Positions 52,699-62,422 are shown, counted from the first letter of the stretch. The stretch: 64,000 nucleotides of DNA from Oceanicaulis sp. HLUCCA04 (GCA_001314625.1 LJSH01000002.1:216458-280457), one strand, 5' to 3'. Notes: generated from the sequence alone by a model not told the origin. Numbers and translations are program-made.

Positions 52699-52740
52699 CG
52701 CCTACCGGCTGACAAGCAGGTGCCGCCCTTACCCGATGAT

Positions 52741-52770
52741 AAAAAAAGCGCCTGCCGCGGGGGCAGACGC
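52741..52770 (-). terminator. Rho-independent terminator of csbD
   Basis: Minus strand: a 9-bp stem (GCGTCTGCC with GGCAGGCGC, one G-T pair), loop CCCGC, followed by seven T residues (52747-52741). Confidence 0.9.
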
Positions 52771-52799
52771 TCCTGACGCCGAGGCAGTGAAAAGGCGCC

Positions 52800-52985
52800 T
52801 TACCAGTTTTCAAGTTCTTTTTCGGCTTCTTCACGGGACTTGCCATAGCGCTCCTGAAGTTTGCCTACCAGCTTGTCCTTCTCTCCGTCGACCTCTTTGA
52901 GATCGTCGTCAGTCAACTTGCCCCAGCGGCTTTTGATGTCGCCAGTAAGCTGTTTCCATTTACCTTTGATTTCGTCGCTATTCAT
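52800..52985 (-). CDS. CsbD-family stress protein
   Basis: 61 residues beginning MNSDEIKGKWKQLTGDIKSRWGKLTDDDL, read in parts, the CsbD signature, ending in a charged helix with SREEAEKELENW. CsbD proteins are induced by general stress; their molecular role is unknown. The ATG at 52985 is 30 bases from an exact EcfG-type promoter, and a terminator follows, so it forms a single-gene unit. Confidence 0.93.
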   Translation of the reverse strand: MNSDEIKGKWKQLTGDIKSRWGKLTDDDLKEVDGEKDKLVGKLQERYGKSREEAEKELENW

Positions 52986-53014
52986 GTTTGACTCCTCTGA
53001 AGTGACCCCATCAT

Positions 53015-53040
53015 AACGCTCCGCTAGGGTGCCTTGTTCC
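53015..53040 (-). promoter_or_regulatory. EcfG-type promoter for csbD
   Basis: Minus strand GGAAC (53040-53036), 17 bases, CGTT (53018-53015). Both boxes are exact. Confidence 0.8.
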
Positions 53041-53119
53041 GCAGGAAATTCACCTGGCGGCGCATCGGGTGTAGAAGTGCCACCCAAAGGGGTGTGGCGA
53101 GCAAATTTATATCGTATAC

Positions 53120-53144
53120 GGAACGATGCGCGTCGCGAGCGGTT
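53120..53144 (+). promoter_or_regulatory. Possible EcfG-type promoter for the NAGGN operon
   Basis: GGAAC (53120-53124), 16 bases, GGTT (53141-53144). The -10 differs by one base from CGTT. It is 96 bases before the asnO ATG. Confidence 0.5.
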
Positions 53145-53239
53145 GAACTTCGGGCGCGATGGCATATGTGGGCTGGATCGTCTGGCCGGGCCCGGCGCCG
53201 TTCCGACTTTATGAAGACTGGTTTGAGGAGAGACATTGC

Positions 53240-55012
53240 ATGTGTGGTATTGCTGGTGAATTGCGCTTTGATGGCAAGCCGGCCGACCTGTCGGCACTTC
53301 AGGGCGTTACCGCACAGATGACACCGCGCGGTCCCGATGCTGCGGGCCTCAATGTCCAGGGTCACGCGGCGCTGGGGCATAGGCGGCTGAAAATCATTGA
53401 CCTTACCGAGGCTGCCCAGCAGCCCATGGTGGATTCCGAGCTCGGCCTGTCGGTCGTGTTCAACGGATGCATCTATAATCACAAGGAATTGCGCGCCGAG
53501 CTGGAGGGGAAGGGGTATCGCTTCTTCTCGCATGGCGACACCGAGGTCCTGCTCAAGGGCTATCATGCCTGGGGCGAGGATTTCGTTCATCGCCTGAACG
53601 GCATGTTCGCGTTTGCGATAGTGGAGCGCGATACTGGACGGGTGCTGATCGGGCGCGACCGGCTGGGGATCAAGCCGCTTTATTATAGCGAGGCAGCGGG
53701 CAGTTTCCGCTTTGCATCCTCGTTGCCCGCCCTGCTGGCCTTTGGCGATATTGACACCTCGCTCGATCCACAGGCGCTCAACTTCTATTTTTCCTTTCAC
53801 GCCGTTGTTCCTGCGCCGTGGACGATCCTCAAGGGCGTTCGCAAGCTGCCACCAGCGATGTTGCTGCGGATTGAGGCCGACGGCACGCGCTCGGAGCGGC
53901 GCTTCTGGACCCTGCCTTTCGGTCCAAGCGATGACGAGGCTGGACTGTCGCGCGGTGAGTGGAAGGAGCGCGTAGCCGACGGGCTTCGCCTTGCCGTCAA
54001 ACGTCGCCTGGTGGCCGACGTGCCAGTCGGCGTCCTCTTGTCCGGCGGGCTCGACAGCTCCCTGATTGTCGGCTTGCTGGCCGAAGCCGGGCAGACCGGA
54101 CTGAAGACATTCTCCATTGGCTTTGAAAGCGTCGGCGAGGAAGCCGGCGATGAATTTCAGTACTCGGATATCATTGCCGAGCATTTCCAGACTGATCACC
54201 ATCAGATCCGGATCGATACCGGGCGCGCCCTGCCTGCGCTTGAACGCGCGATCGGTGCGATGAGCGAACCGATGACCAGCCATGATTGTGTCGGCTTCTT
54301 CCTGCTTTCGGAGGAAGTGTCGAAGCACGTAAAAGTGGTTCAGTCCGGTCAGGGGGCGGATGAAATCTTCGCCGGATACCACTGGTACCCGCCGATGCTG
54401 GACGCCAATGATGCGGTGGAAACCTACGCCAGGGCCTTCTTTGACCGCGACAGGGCCGAAATGGGTGAGCTTTTGCACGAAGGCTGGACCGATGGGGATT
54501 TTGCCCGTCAGTTTGTCAGCCAGCACTTTGCGCAAGGCGGTGCCGAGCGCCCCATCGACAAGGCGCTTCGCATCGACACCGAGATCATGCTGGTCGATGA
54601 CCCTGTCAAACGCGTTGACAATATGACGATGGCTTTCGGCCTTGAAGCGCGTGTGCCGTTTCTCGACTACGAGGTGGTCGAGCTGGCGGCGCGCGTTCCC
54701 GCCGAGCTAAAAATCGCCGAGGGCGGTAAAGGCATTCTCAAGGATGTCGGTCGTGACATCATTCCGTCAGAAGTCATTGACCGGCCGAAGGGGTATTTTC
54801 CCGTTCCGGCGCTGAAATACCTGCGCGGCCCGTATCTGGAACGGATCCGTGACGCGGTCACCTCGGACAGTTTCCGCAGCCGCGGCATCGTGCGCGACGA
54901 CTACGTCAACAGGCTGCTTGATGAGCCGGAAGCTCATATCACCCCGCTGCGCGCGTCGAAACTTTACCAGATTGGCTTGCTCGCGATGTGGCTCGAAGCG
55001 CATAATGTATAG
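53240..55012 (+). CDS. asnO: N-acetylglutaminylglutamine amidotransferase (AsnO, NAGGN synthesis)
   Basis: 590 residues from the ATG at 53240, so Cys2 becomes the N-terminal nucleophile (MCGIAGELRFDG). The class II glutaminase domain fills about 1-210, with RGPDAAG and GHRRLKIIDL. The asparagine-synthase domain follows, with the PP-loop VLLSGGLDSSLIVGLL and LEARVPFLD. It amidates the dipeptide in N-acetylglutaminylglutamine amide, an osmoprotectant. The next two genes, a GNAT/ATP-grasp fusion and an M42 peptidase, form the trio typical of this pathway, which separates it from ordinary asnB. Confidence 0.92.
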   Translation: MCGIAGELRFDGKPADLSALQGVTAQMTPRGPDAAGLNVQGHAALGHRRLKIIDLTEAAQQPMVDSELGLSVVFNGCIYNHKELRAELEGKGYRFFSHGDTEVLLKGYHAWGEDFVHRLNGMFAFAIVERDTGRVLIGRDRLGIKPLYYSEAAGSFRFASSLPALLAFGDIDTSLDPQALNFYFSFHAVVPAPWTILKGVRKLPPAMLLRIEADGTRSERRFWTLPFGPSDDEAGLSRGEWKERVADGLRLAVKRRLVADVPVGVLLSGGLDSSLIVGLLAEAGQTGLKTFSIGFESVGEEAGDEFQYSDIIAEHFQTDHHQIRIDTGRALPALERAIGAMSEPMTSHDCVGFFLLSEEVSKHVKVVQSGQGADEIFAGYHWYPPMLDANDAVETYARAFFDRDRAEMGELLHEGWTDGDFARQFVSQHFAQGGAERPIDKALRIDTEIMLVDDPVKRVDNMTMAFGLEARVPFLDYEVVELAARVPAELKIAEGGKGILKDVGRDIIPSEVIDRPKGYFPVPALKYLRGPYLERIRDAVTSDSFRSRGIVRDDYVNRLLDEPEAHITPLRASKLYQIGLLAMWLEAHNV

Positions 55013-55036
55013 CGGGCAGGCCACCAGGAACCGGGT

Positions 55037-56806
55037 ATGACCGAGGGACGCAAAGCCGGCCGCCGCAATGCAATGGGCCATCGTCTGAAGCGGATGCGCG
55101 ATCAGTCCATGCGTGCGACCATTCCGGGAGCAGATGAATCCGGGCAGCATTCCGTGCCGGGGAATGTTGTCGTCGATTGCGGGTGGGGGCGTCTGGCCTT
55201 TGCACAGACGTTCGACACGGCCACAGAACTGGTCGAGGTGTTACGCGGCGAAGAGAGCGCCAAGCGCGACATCGCCTTCTACATCAGGGACCCGCATGTG
55301 GTTCTGGCTGCCGCGCCGCAAGAGATATTTCTCGACCCGTCGCACACCTACCGGCTTGATCTGGCGACTTATCGGGCGAGCAAAACCCCGCAGCGGGGTT
55401 ATTTCGTACGCAGGCTCTGTTCGGAAGCCGATGCCAAGGCGGTTAACCGCATCTACCGCGCCCGTGGCATGGTTCCGGTAGATCCGGACTTCTTCTGGCG
55501 TCAGCGCGATAGCCGCACCCTGACATTCCTCGTGGTGGAACACGACGATACCGGCGAGATCCTCGGTGCCATAACAGGCGTCGATCACACACGCGCCTTT
55601 GGTGATCCGGCCCATGGCTCATCGCTCTGGTGCCTCGCGGTTGATCCGCGAACCAGCCAGCCCGGCATTGGTGAGGCGCTGGTGCGCCGTCTGGCCGAAC
55701 TGTTCCAGGCGCGCGGGGCCGCATTCCTGGATTTGTCAGTGCTCCACGACAATGAGTCGGCGATCGCGCTGTATGAAAAGCTGGGCTTCAAGCGCATTCC
55801 GGTTTTCACCCTGAAGCGCAAGAACACGATAAACGAGAAACTGTTCATTGGTCCGCCGCCGGAAGAACAGTTGAACCCCTATGCGCGCGTGATAGTTGAT
55901 GAAGCCCGCCGCCGCGGCATCGGCGTGGAGGTGCTCGACGCTGAAGGCGGCTTCTTCAAGCTGAGCTGGGGTGGCCGAGCGGTCACGTGCCGGGAATCCC
56001 TGTCAGAGTTGACGACGGCGGTGGCCATGAGCCGCTGCGACGACAAGGCCGTTACCAGGCGGCTGATGGAAGCTGCTGGCGTGCCCGTGCCCCGCCAGAT
56101 CAGCGCCAGCGCAACAGCCAGCGAGCGGGCCGCCTTTCTTGAAGCATGTGGCGCAGTGGTGGTGAAGCCCGCTCGGGGCGAACAGGGGCGCGGCGTTGTG
56201 GTGGGCATTGAAACGATTGCCGACATGGATGCGGCCATCGAGACGTCGGCGCGCGTCCACCCTGAGATTCTGATCGAGGAATATGTTCAAGGCGATGATC
56301 TGCGCGTCGTCGTGATCAACGGCGAGATCATTGCCGCAGCATTGCGAAAGCCGCCGGAGATCCTTGGCGACGGCAAGAAATCCATCGGTGAACTGATTGA
56401 AAGTCTTTCGCGTAGACGATCAAAGGCAACGCAAGGCGAATCCAGTATCCCCCTTGATGATGAAACGCGCCGCTGCGTACAGGCCGGCGGCTATGATCTT
56501 GAAGCGATTTTGCCACGCGGAATGGCGCTGCAGGTGAGAAAGACGGCCAATCTGCACACGGGCGGCACGCTGCACGATGTCACTGCGGAGCTGGCACCAG
56601 AAATTGCGGCAAGCGCGCTGAAGGCAGCCCGAGCCATTGATATTCCGGTCGCCGGCATGGACTTTATTGTCGAGGATCCCGAATGCGGTCGCCATTTCTT
56701 CATTGAAGCCAATGAGCGCCCCGGCCTTGCCAACCATGAGCCCCAGCCGACAGCCGAGCGCTTCATCGACCTTCTCTTTCCGCTATCGGCGGCCCGCCCC
56801 GAATGA
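55037..56806 (+). CDS. ngg: N-acetylglutaminylglutamine synthetase (GNAT - ATP-grasp fusion)
   Basis: 589 residues. The N-terminal half contains a GNAT domain (about 110-260, VDPRTSQPGIGEALVRRL and NESAIALYEKLGFKRI). The C-terminal half is a cyanophycin-synthetase-like ATP-grasp (about 295-585, AVVVKPARGEQGRGVVVGI, EEYVQGDDLRVVVINGEI, FFIEANERPG). One protein thus acetylates glutamine or its dipeptide and joins two glutamine/glutamate units. It is 24 bases after asnO. Confidence 0.92.
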   Translation: MTEGRKAGRRNAMGHRLKRMRDQSMRATIPGADESGQHSVPGNVVVDCGWGRLAFAQTFDTATELVEVLRGEESAKRDIAFYIRDPHVVLAAAPQEIFLDPSHTYRLDLATYRASKTPQRGYFVRRLCSEADAKAVNRIYRARGMVPVDPDFFWRQRDSRTLTFLVVEHDDTGEILGAITGVDHTRAFGDPAHGSSLWCLAVDPRTSQPGIGEALVRRLAELFQARGAAFLDLSVLHDNESAIALYEKLGFKRIPVFTLKRKNTINEKLFIGPPPEEQLNPYARVIVDEARRRGIGVEVLDAEGGFFKLSWGGRAVTCRESLSELTTAVAMSRCDDKAVTRRLMEAAGVPVPRQISASATASERAAFLEACGAVVVKPARGEQGRGVVVGIETIADMDAAIETSARVHPEILIEEYVQGDDLRVVVINGEIIAAALRKPPEILGDGKKSIGELIESLSRRRSKATQGESSIPLDDETRRCVQAGGYDLEAILPRGMALQVRKTANLHTGGTLHDVTAELAPEIAASALKAARAIDIPVAGMDFIVEDPECGRHFFIEANERPGLANHEPQPTAERFIDLLFPLSAARPE

Positions 56807-56821
56807 GTGTGATTTCATCCC

Positions 56822-58003
56822 ATGCCCCTGATTGACGACACCTATATCGCCAGCTTTCTCAAGACTTTGCTCGAGACGCCAAGTCCGACAGGCTATACCG
56901 ATGCCGTCACCCGTGTGTGCTGCGCCGAGCTGGACCGGCTGGGCGTGGATTACGAGATTACCCGGCGCGGTGCGATCCGCGCGAAGCTTCAGGGCGGGCG
57001 CCGCCAGCCAGCACGCGCCCTGATTGCCCATGTCGACACGCTGGGCGCGCAGGTGAAGTCGCTCAAGGACAATGGGCGGATGGAGCTGGTGCCGATCGGC
57101 CACTGGTCATCGCGGTTTGCCGAAGGCGCGCGCTGCACGATTTTTACAGCGCAGCACGGTGCCTTTCGCGGTTCGATCCTGCCGCTCAAAGCCTCCGGTC
57201 ACACGTTTAACGAGGAGGTGGACACCCAGCCCGTCGCATGGACCCAAGTGGAGCTGAGGCCCGATGTCGTTGCCGAAAGTGCAGGTGATCTCGCCGCTAC
57301 CGGCTTCGATATCGGCGACTTCGTCGCGATTGATCCGCAGACAGAATTTCTCGACAATGGCTTCATCGTGTCACGCCATCTCGACGACAAGGCCGGCGTT
57401 GCGGCCATGTTCGCGGCGATTAAAGCTCTGGTCGAGGGCGAGGTGAAGCTGGCGGTCGACACCTATTTTCTCATCTCGGTGACTGAGGAAATCGGGCATG
57501 GTGCGAGCTCGGTGCTCACCCATGATATCGCCTCCATGGTCACCATAGACAACGGCACCACGGCGCCGGGCCAGAACAGCCGAGAGTTCGGCGTCACGAT
57601 TGCGATGGCCGACCAGACCGGGCCGTTCGACTACCATCTGACGCAAAAACTGTTGCGTCTGTGCCGGGATGAAGACATCGACCATCAGCGTGACATTTTC
57701 CGGTATTACCGCTCAGATTCGGCGGCCGCGATCGAGTCCGGCGCCGATGTGCGAACCGCACTTGTGACGTTTGGCATCGATGCCAGCCACGGCTATGAGC
57801 GCATTCACATGCATGCGCTTCACTCGGTGGCCCGGCTGATCCACGCCTATGCTGCGTCCAAGGTGGAAATCCGGCGTGACGCCGATGCCTTGTCCGACTC
57901 CCTGAAAGGGTTCACCGGACTGCCTATGGACCCGGCGGACGAGGAGAGCTGGGATGGGCGCGACGATCCGCCCGAACGCCCTTCGAAAGTGAGCAAAGAC
58001 TAG
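56822..58003 (+). CDS. M42-family peptidase of the NAGGN system
   Basis: 393 residues. Metal-site segments visible: AHVDTLG, HLDDKAGVAAM, SVTEEIGHG, DNGTTAPG and GIDASHGYERIHMHAL, as in M42 glutamyl aminopeptidases. The third gene of the NAGGN trio; its role is probably turnover of the osmoprotectant. It ends convergently with the EAL gene, overlapping by four bases, and has a Glu/Asp-rich tail. Confidence 0.9.
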   Translation: MPLIDDTYIASFLKTLLETPSPTGYTDAVTRVCCAELDRLGVDYEITRRGAIRAKLQGGRRQPARALIAHVDTLGAQVKSLKDNGRMELVPIGHWSSRFAEGARCTIFTAQHGAFRGSILPLKASGHTFNEEVDTQPVAWTQVELRPDVVAESAGDLAATGFDIGDFVAIDPQTEFLDNGFIVSRHLDDKAGVAAMFAAIKALVEGEVKLAVDTYFLISVTEEIGHGASSVLTHDIASMVTIDNGTTAPGQNSREFGVTIAMADQTGPFDYHLTQKLLRLCRDEDIDHQRDIFRYYRSDSAAAIESGADVRTALVTFGIDASHGYERIHMHALHSVARLIHAYAASKVEIRRDADALSDSLKGFTGLPMDPADEESWDGRDDPPERPSKVSKD

Positions 58004-58773
58004 CTGGCTGCCGCCAGAGCACCGGCTAAGCGCTCGGGCCAGACGATGTCTGGCAGACCGCCGACAAGGGGGCGGGCGAACAGGAAGCCTTGCATCAGAT
58101 TGATGCCAAACGCCTGAAGCGCCTCCATCTCTTCAATGGTCTCAATGCCTTCGGCAACGACTTTCAGATCGAGGAGGTTGGCTGTTGCCACGATGCCTTT
58201 CACGATTGCTGAGCGTCCGTTGTCGGCATGGATATTGCGGATCAGCCCCATATCGAGCTTGATGACATCCGGGCGGAATTCCGCCAGCAGGCCAAGCCCG
58301 GAAAACCCGGCGCCAAAATCATCGATCGCCGTGATCAGGTTGCGGGCCTGGTATTCACGGATGATGGATTTGACGTGGTCCACGTCATCCATTTTCTCGC
58401 CTTCGGTAAACTCCAGCATGATGCGGTCGACCGGGAAGCCTGTCCGGTCGGCAGTCTGCAGCGTGGCGCGGATGCACGCCGCCGGCACATAGACCGCGTT
58501 GGGCAGGAAGTTGATGGACAGGATGGGGCCGTCTGCCTCGTTGAACAGCTCTGCTGCCATCTCGATGGCCTTCACCCGGCATGACTGGTCAAAGGCATAG
58601 CGGTTTTCGGCCGTAACCTGATCGAGGACCCAGTCTGCGCCTTCGCCCGCCGGCCCGCGGACCAGCGCTTCATACGCCCATACCCGGCGTGCATCGATAT
58701 CGATAATCGGGTGAAAGGCCATGGTGAAGTCGAATGGGGCCTTGATGCCGTCGCGGCAGGCGGAGCAGGGCAT
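58000..58773 (-). CDS. EAL-domain cyclic-di-GMP phosphodiesterase (stand-alone)
   Basis: 257 residues, one EAL domain with no visible sensor. Active-site motifs: YEALVRG (in place of ExLxR), SINFLPN, LEFTEGE, AIDDFGAG, IKLDMGLI, VAEGIET and QGFLFARP. All main metal and catalytic residues appear present, so it should hydrolyse c-di-GMP to pGpG. A CxxC near the start (PCSACRDG) could bind metal or act as a redox switch. Confidence 0.9.
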   Translation of the reverse strand: MPCSACRDGIKAPFDFTMAFHPIIDIDARRVWAYEALVRGPAGEGADWVLDQVTAENRYAFDQSCRVKAIEMAAELFNEADGPILSINFLPNAVYVPAACIRATLQTADRTGFPVDRIMLEFTEGEKMDDVDHVKSIIREYQARNLITAIDDFGAGFSGLGLLAEFRPDVIKLDMGLIRNIHADNGRSAIVKGIVATANLLDLKVVAEGIETIEEMEALQAFGINLMQGFLFARPLVGGLPDIVWPERLAGALAAAS

Positions 58774-58949
58774 GGTGGGGTGTCCGTTAAGCTGAAAAGG
58801 CTCGCAGAAATAATTTCAAAACCATAATAAATCACTACGGTTAATGCTCGTAATGGCAGCACCTGCATCATCGGGCAGGCGGGGGCTTGCCTTGCGGGTA
58901 AAACTGCCAAGACTGTTTTCGCAACGCAGCATGAACCGGATATCGCCCC

Positions 58950-59870
58950 ATGAAATACGATCCCGCCCGCGACTCGCAGCCCCGGCCGGTCGACAGCCAG
59001 GATGTACAGGGACTGGCAGAAGGGCTGGCCCGCCTGCTGACGGTCGAAGAGCTCGATACGGACCTCTATCGCGGCCCACGCAATCCGGGCGGAAAGGGGC
59101 GTGTATTCGGCGGGCAGGTGGTCGGGCAGGCCCTGCGCAGCGCAGCCGCCTCGGTGGACCCTGACCGCGTGGCTCATTCGCTACATGCCTATTTCATGCG
59201 CGCGGGCAATGAAGACTACCCGATCATTTTCCGCGTAGAGCGCGATTTTGATGGCGGCAGCTTCTCCACCCGCCGGGTTATTGCCATGCAGAAGGGCCAG
59301 CCCATTCTCAATATGGCGGCCTCATTCCAGCGGCGCGAGGAGGGCCTGTCCCACGCTGACACCATGCCCGATGTTCCAAGGCCCGAGGCGCTGAAAAGCG
59401 AGGCCGAACTCGCCATCGAGCAGAAAGACACCTTGCCGGAAGCTTTCTTTACCATGGTCACCCGGCCGCGCCCCATAGAGCTCAAGCCTGTCGGGCCGTG
59501 GGCGCCGGGTAACCCGCCAAAGCTGGAGCCGGTGCGCCATATCTGGTTCCGGGTGCGCGGCGATATGGGCGATGATCCCCTGCTGCATCAGGCTGCGCTG
59601 GCCTACGCGTCGGATATGGCGCTTCTGGGCACGTCCATGCAGCCGCACGGCGTCAGCTGGGTTTCGCCGGGTCTGCAATCTGCCAGCCTTGATCATGCTG
59701 TCTGGTTCCATGGTGATGTGCGCATGGATGAATGGCTGCTATACGCCACGGACAGCCCGTGGGCCGGTGGCGGACGCGGGTTTAATCGCGGGCGGCTGTT
59801 TACGCGTGATGGCCGGCTGGTCGCCAGTACGGCGCAGGAAGGTCTGATCCGTATACGCGATAAACGCTAG
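58950..59870 (+). CDS. tesB: Acyl-CoA thioesterase II (TesB-like)
   Basis: 306 residues with a double hotdog fold. Signatures: GGQVVGQALRSAAASV, SLHAYFMRAGNEDYPIIFRVERDFDGGSFSTRRV (read in parts), and the C-terminal WVSPGLQSASLDHAVWFH and GGGRGFNRGRLF. The Asp, Gln and Thr/Ser active-site pattern is present. It hydrolyses medium- and long-chain acyl-CoA. It converges with the aminotransferase, overlapping by four bases. Confidence 0.93.
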   Translation: MKYDPARDSQPRPVDSQDVQGLAEGLARLLTVEELDTDLYRGPRNPGGKGRVFGGQVVGQALRSAAASVDPDRVAHSLHAYFMRAGNEDYPIIFRVERDFDGGSFSTRRVIAMQKGQPILNMAASFQRREEGLSHADTMPDVPRPEALKSEAELAIEQKDTLPEAFFTMVTRPRPIELKPVGPWAPGNPPKLEPVRHIWFRVRGDMGDDPLLHQAALAYASDMALLGTSMQPHGVSWVSPGLQSASLDHAVWFHGDVRMDEWLLYATDSPWAGGGRGFNRGRLFTRDGRLVASTAQEGLIRIRDKR

Positions 59871-61003
59871 CGGCGCAGTTGCGCCGCGAACCAGGTTCGC
59901 AGGCGTGCTATCGCCTCGCGCACTTCGTGCGTTGATACCGCGAAGCTGAGCCGTATGAAGCGATGGCCGTTGACCGGGTCAAAATCCACGCCCGGCGCGG
60001 TAGCGACACATGTTTCGCGCAGCAGGCGCTCGCAAAAGGCCATGCTGTCATCGGTCAGATGGCCGATATCGGCCCAGACATAAAAAGCCCCGTCGGGCGG
60101 CGCGATAGAATTGAGACCCATGGCGGGCAAGGCCTCCAGTAAAGCCTCGCGATTGACCCGATAGGTCTCGACATGGGCTTGAAGTTCCCCCTCACAATCC
60201 ATTGCCGACAAGGCCGCATGCTGGCTTAAGGAAGGCGCCGTCAGGAAAAGATTGCCGCGATAGGCTCGTGCCAGTTCGACCCTGTCGGCCGGTGCGACAA
60301 CCCAGCCCAGCCGCCAGCCCACCATGGAATAGTATTTGGAGAAGCTGTTGACGACGAAGGCGCTCTCATTGAACTGCAAGGCGCAGGCCGCCGGCATACC
60401 GTAAGACAGGCCGTGATAAATCTCATCGGAGATGATCCGTATGGAGCGCTCGCGGCAGACTTTCGCAATTGCTTCAAGCTCGTCTGGCGGCAATATCGTG
60501 CCGGTCGGATTGGCGGGGCTGGCGATAATGATCCCGGCGGGCGCGGGGTTCATCGCCTCGATCATCGACGCGCTGAGCTGAAACCGGGTGTCCGGCCCGC
60601 AATCAATCTCGACCGGCTCCAGATGCACCGCTCTCACCGTATTTCGGTAAGCCACATAGCCTGGCCGGGCCATGGCAATGCGCGCACCGGGCTCAAATCC
60701 CGAGAGCATGGAAAGCAGCAGGGCAGGCGAGGCTCCGGCAGTAAGGATGACGCGTTCCGGCGTGATCTCGACCCGATAGCGTTCCTGGTAATGACGCACG
60801 ATCCGCTCGCGCAGGGCGGGGCTCTCCCAATAGCCCATGGCGTCGCTGTCCAGCACCGCGTGGGCGGTCTGGATCGCGGCTTGCGGCGCACCCGTGGAGG
60901 GCTGGCCAAACTCCATGTGAATGACAGATTTGCCTTCGGCCTTCAGCCGGTGGGCAAGCTCGGAAATGGCGATGGCCCTGAAAGGTTCGATGCGGGTGCT
61001 CAT
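59867..61003 (-). CDS. Class I/II pyridoxal-phosphate aminotransferase
   Basis: 378 residues from the ATG at 61003 (MSTRIEPFRAIAISELAHRL). Fold type I landmarks: NPTGTILPPDELEAIAKV, SDEIYHGLSYG, FSKYYSMVGWRLGWV with the PLP lysine, and FIRLSFAVS at the end. Close relatives are annotated as aspartate/aromatic aminotransferases; the true substrate is not determined here. It is a single-gene unit. Confidence 0.9.
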   Translation of the reverse strand: MSTRIEPFRAIAISELAHRLKAEGKSVIHMEFGQPSTGAPQAAIQTAHAVLDSDAMGYWESPALRERIVRHYQERYRVEITPERVILTAGASPALLLSMLSGFEPGARIAMARPGYVAYRNTVRAVHLEPVEIDCGPDTRFQLSASMIEAMNPAPAGIIIASPANPTGTILPPDELEAIAKVCRERSIRIISDEIYHGLSYGMPAACALQFNESAFVVNSFSKYYSMVGWRLGWVVAPADRVELARAYRGNLFLTAPSLSQHAALSAMDCEGELQAHVETYRVNREALLEALPAMGLNSIAPPDGAFYVWADIGHLTDDSMAFCERLLRETCVATAPGVDFDPVNGHRFIRLSFAVSTHEVREAIARLRTWFAAQLRR

Positions 61004-61461
61004 CGCGCCTGTGTATCTGCCAAACAGGCCTCGTAAAAGCCCTGTTGCGCGGCGGGCCGGGCCGGATCGCGCGTTCTTGCCAGGCCTAAATAACCAGAAG
61101 GGCGCGTCCGTGGAGCGCGACCCCAGGCAAGCGAATGACAAGCAAACTGTGCCGTTCCAGACCTGGACCTGAGCGGAGCACCGGGCAGACCTTCAAACGC
61201 TTTGGAATGAGATTGCAAACCCTGTGACGAAGCCGCGTCTGCAATGGTTCAGAAATCGTCAAACTTGACCAGATGCATCAAGCGCTTAAAATAATGAGCT
61301 GAGTTCTGGATTCCTCGCTCCTCCCGGAGCTCTGACGCTCCGTGGACTGTAGCATGTCACGATCATGAGGAGTGAAACTCCTGTCTCTGCAGACGGCGTC
61401 ATCGCCGGTTTCTGCTGTAATTTTCTTCACATTGTCGAACCACAGATCGGGATTCTTTCTG
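61004..61461. other. 458-base intergenic region
   Basis: No convincing gene. A small hairpin (AGGAGT, GAA, ACTCCT, 61368-61382) lies 79 bases before the next gene. No promoter of EcfG type or obvious terminator was found. Confidence 0.5.
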
Positions 61462-62358
61462 ATGAACTTCACTCGTCACATCGCTGCTGCCCTGGCAATT
61501 CTGAGCCTTTCAGCCCTGTCGGCCTGCTCGTCGCCTCAGGAGGGCGCTTCAGACGAGCAGATATCCAATGCGCTGGCCGTTGAGCTCGCGTCCGGGCTGG
61601 AAGTTCGCGAGCTGGAAGTTGTGGCCATCGAATCGCTTGGCACAGATGACAGCCCGCTCTTCAGAACACGCTCTACGGCCACCGTTGCGTACACTGAGGA
61701 CTTCTATCGGGAAATCGGCACGATAGACGGCAGGCCCCTTGTGGAGCGCGTCGCGAGTGCCGGTGACACGATTTCCGGAACAGTCATTACCACATCCACA
61801 CCGCAAGGTGATGAGAACTGGCGCGTCCGGTTCGAGCGGCTGGAATTTCCGCCGATAGCGGGGCAAGCCGCAAGCCAGCTGGGTAGCAGTCAGTACGTCG
61901 TCGAAGGGTCAGACGAATATGAGGCCATCAGCACACGCATTGCCGAGGAGGAAGCGGCGGCTGAGGCGGCCCGCCTTCAGAGAGTTTCAGACCTGACGGC
62001 TGCGCTGGCAGGACGCTGGGTAAGCAGTGCCCCAGTGACGCGCGAAGGTGCCGTCTACGAGCATCGCGGGTATCAGGCCGGATATGAATTGAACCTGGAG
62101 CCCGCGAACGGGAATACCGGAACCGGTACCGGCTCGATGTATGTCTATTCCCAGCCCGATGACAGCGTGTCCACGGGCGTTGGTTATACGATTGATGAAA
62201 GCGGCGAGTTCGCGACACTTACCTTCAGCGGCAGGGCCTATCACCGGCAGCTTCGGACCAATGCGGGCCGCGGCATGCAGTGGCGTCTGACCGCCGACGG
62301 CCGGATGACAGCGCAATCGGGACGCGAAACCTGGGTTGCCCAGCTAAGCAAGGAATAG
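61462..62358 (+). CDS. Hypothetical lipoprotein
   Basis: 298 residues from the ATG at 61462. The signal peptide MNFTRHIAAALAILSLSALS ends in a lipobox with Cys (LSAC). The middle has a charged helix (about 145-175, EEEAAAEAARLQRVSDLTAAL). The C-terminal part (about 175-298) is a beta-rich lipocalin-like or META-like region with a GRW motif: LAGRWVSSAPVTREG and WRLTADGRMTAQSGRETW. The function is unknown. The next gene encodes a smaller lipoprotein with similar WVS strands, so they may be related. Confidence 0.75.
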   Translation: MNFTRHIAAALAILSLSALSACSSPQEGASDEQISNALAVELASGLEVRELEVVAIESLGTDDSPLFRTRSTATVAYTEDFYREIGTIDGRPLVERVASAGDTISGTVITTSTPQGDENWRVRFERLEFPPIAGQAASQLGSSQYVVEGSDEYEAISTRIAEEEAAAEAARLQRVSDLTAALAGRWVSSAPVTREGAVYEHRGYQAGYELNLEPANGNTGTGTGSMYVYSQPDDSVSTGVGYTIDESGEFATLTFSGRAYHRQLRTNAGRGMQWRLTADGRMTAQSGRETWVAQLSKE

Positions 62359-62422
62359 AACCCTCAACGTTGACGGCCACTGGTCTCGCTTTTCCTGAAT
62401 GATGATGAAGGGAGTTAGTTCG

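Noticed and set aside
53024-54535. A 503-residue open frame antisense to asnO
   Set aside because: Antisense to a certain asparagine-synthase-type gene; no ribosome binding site or domain.
61368-61382. Riboswitch or terminator before the lipoprotein at 61462
   Set aside because: Just a 6-bp hairpin without a tract or conserved aptamer features.
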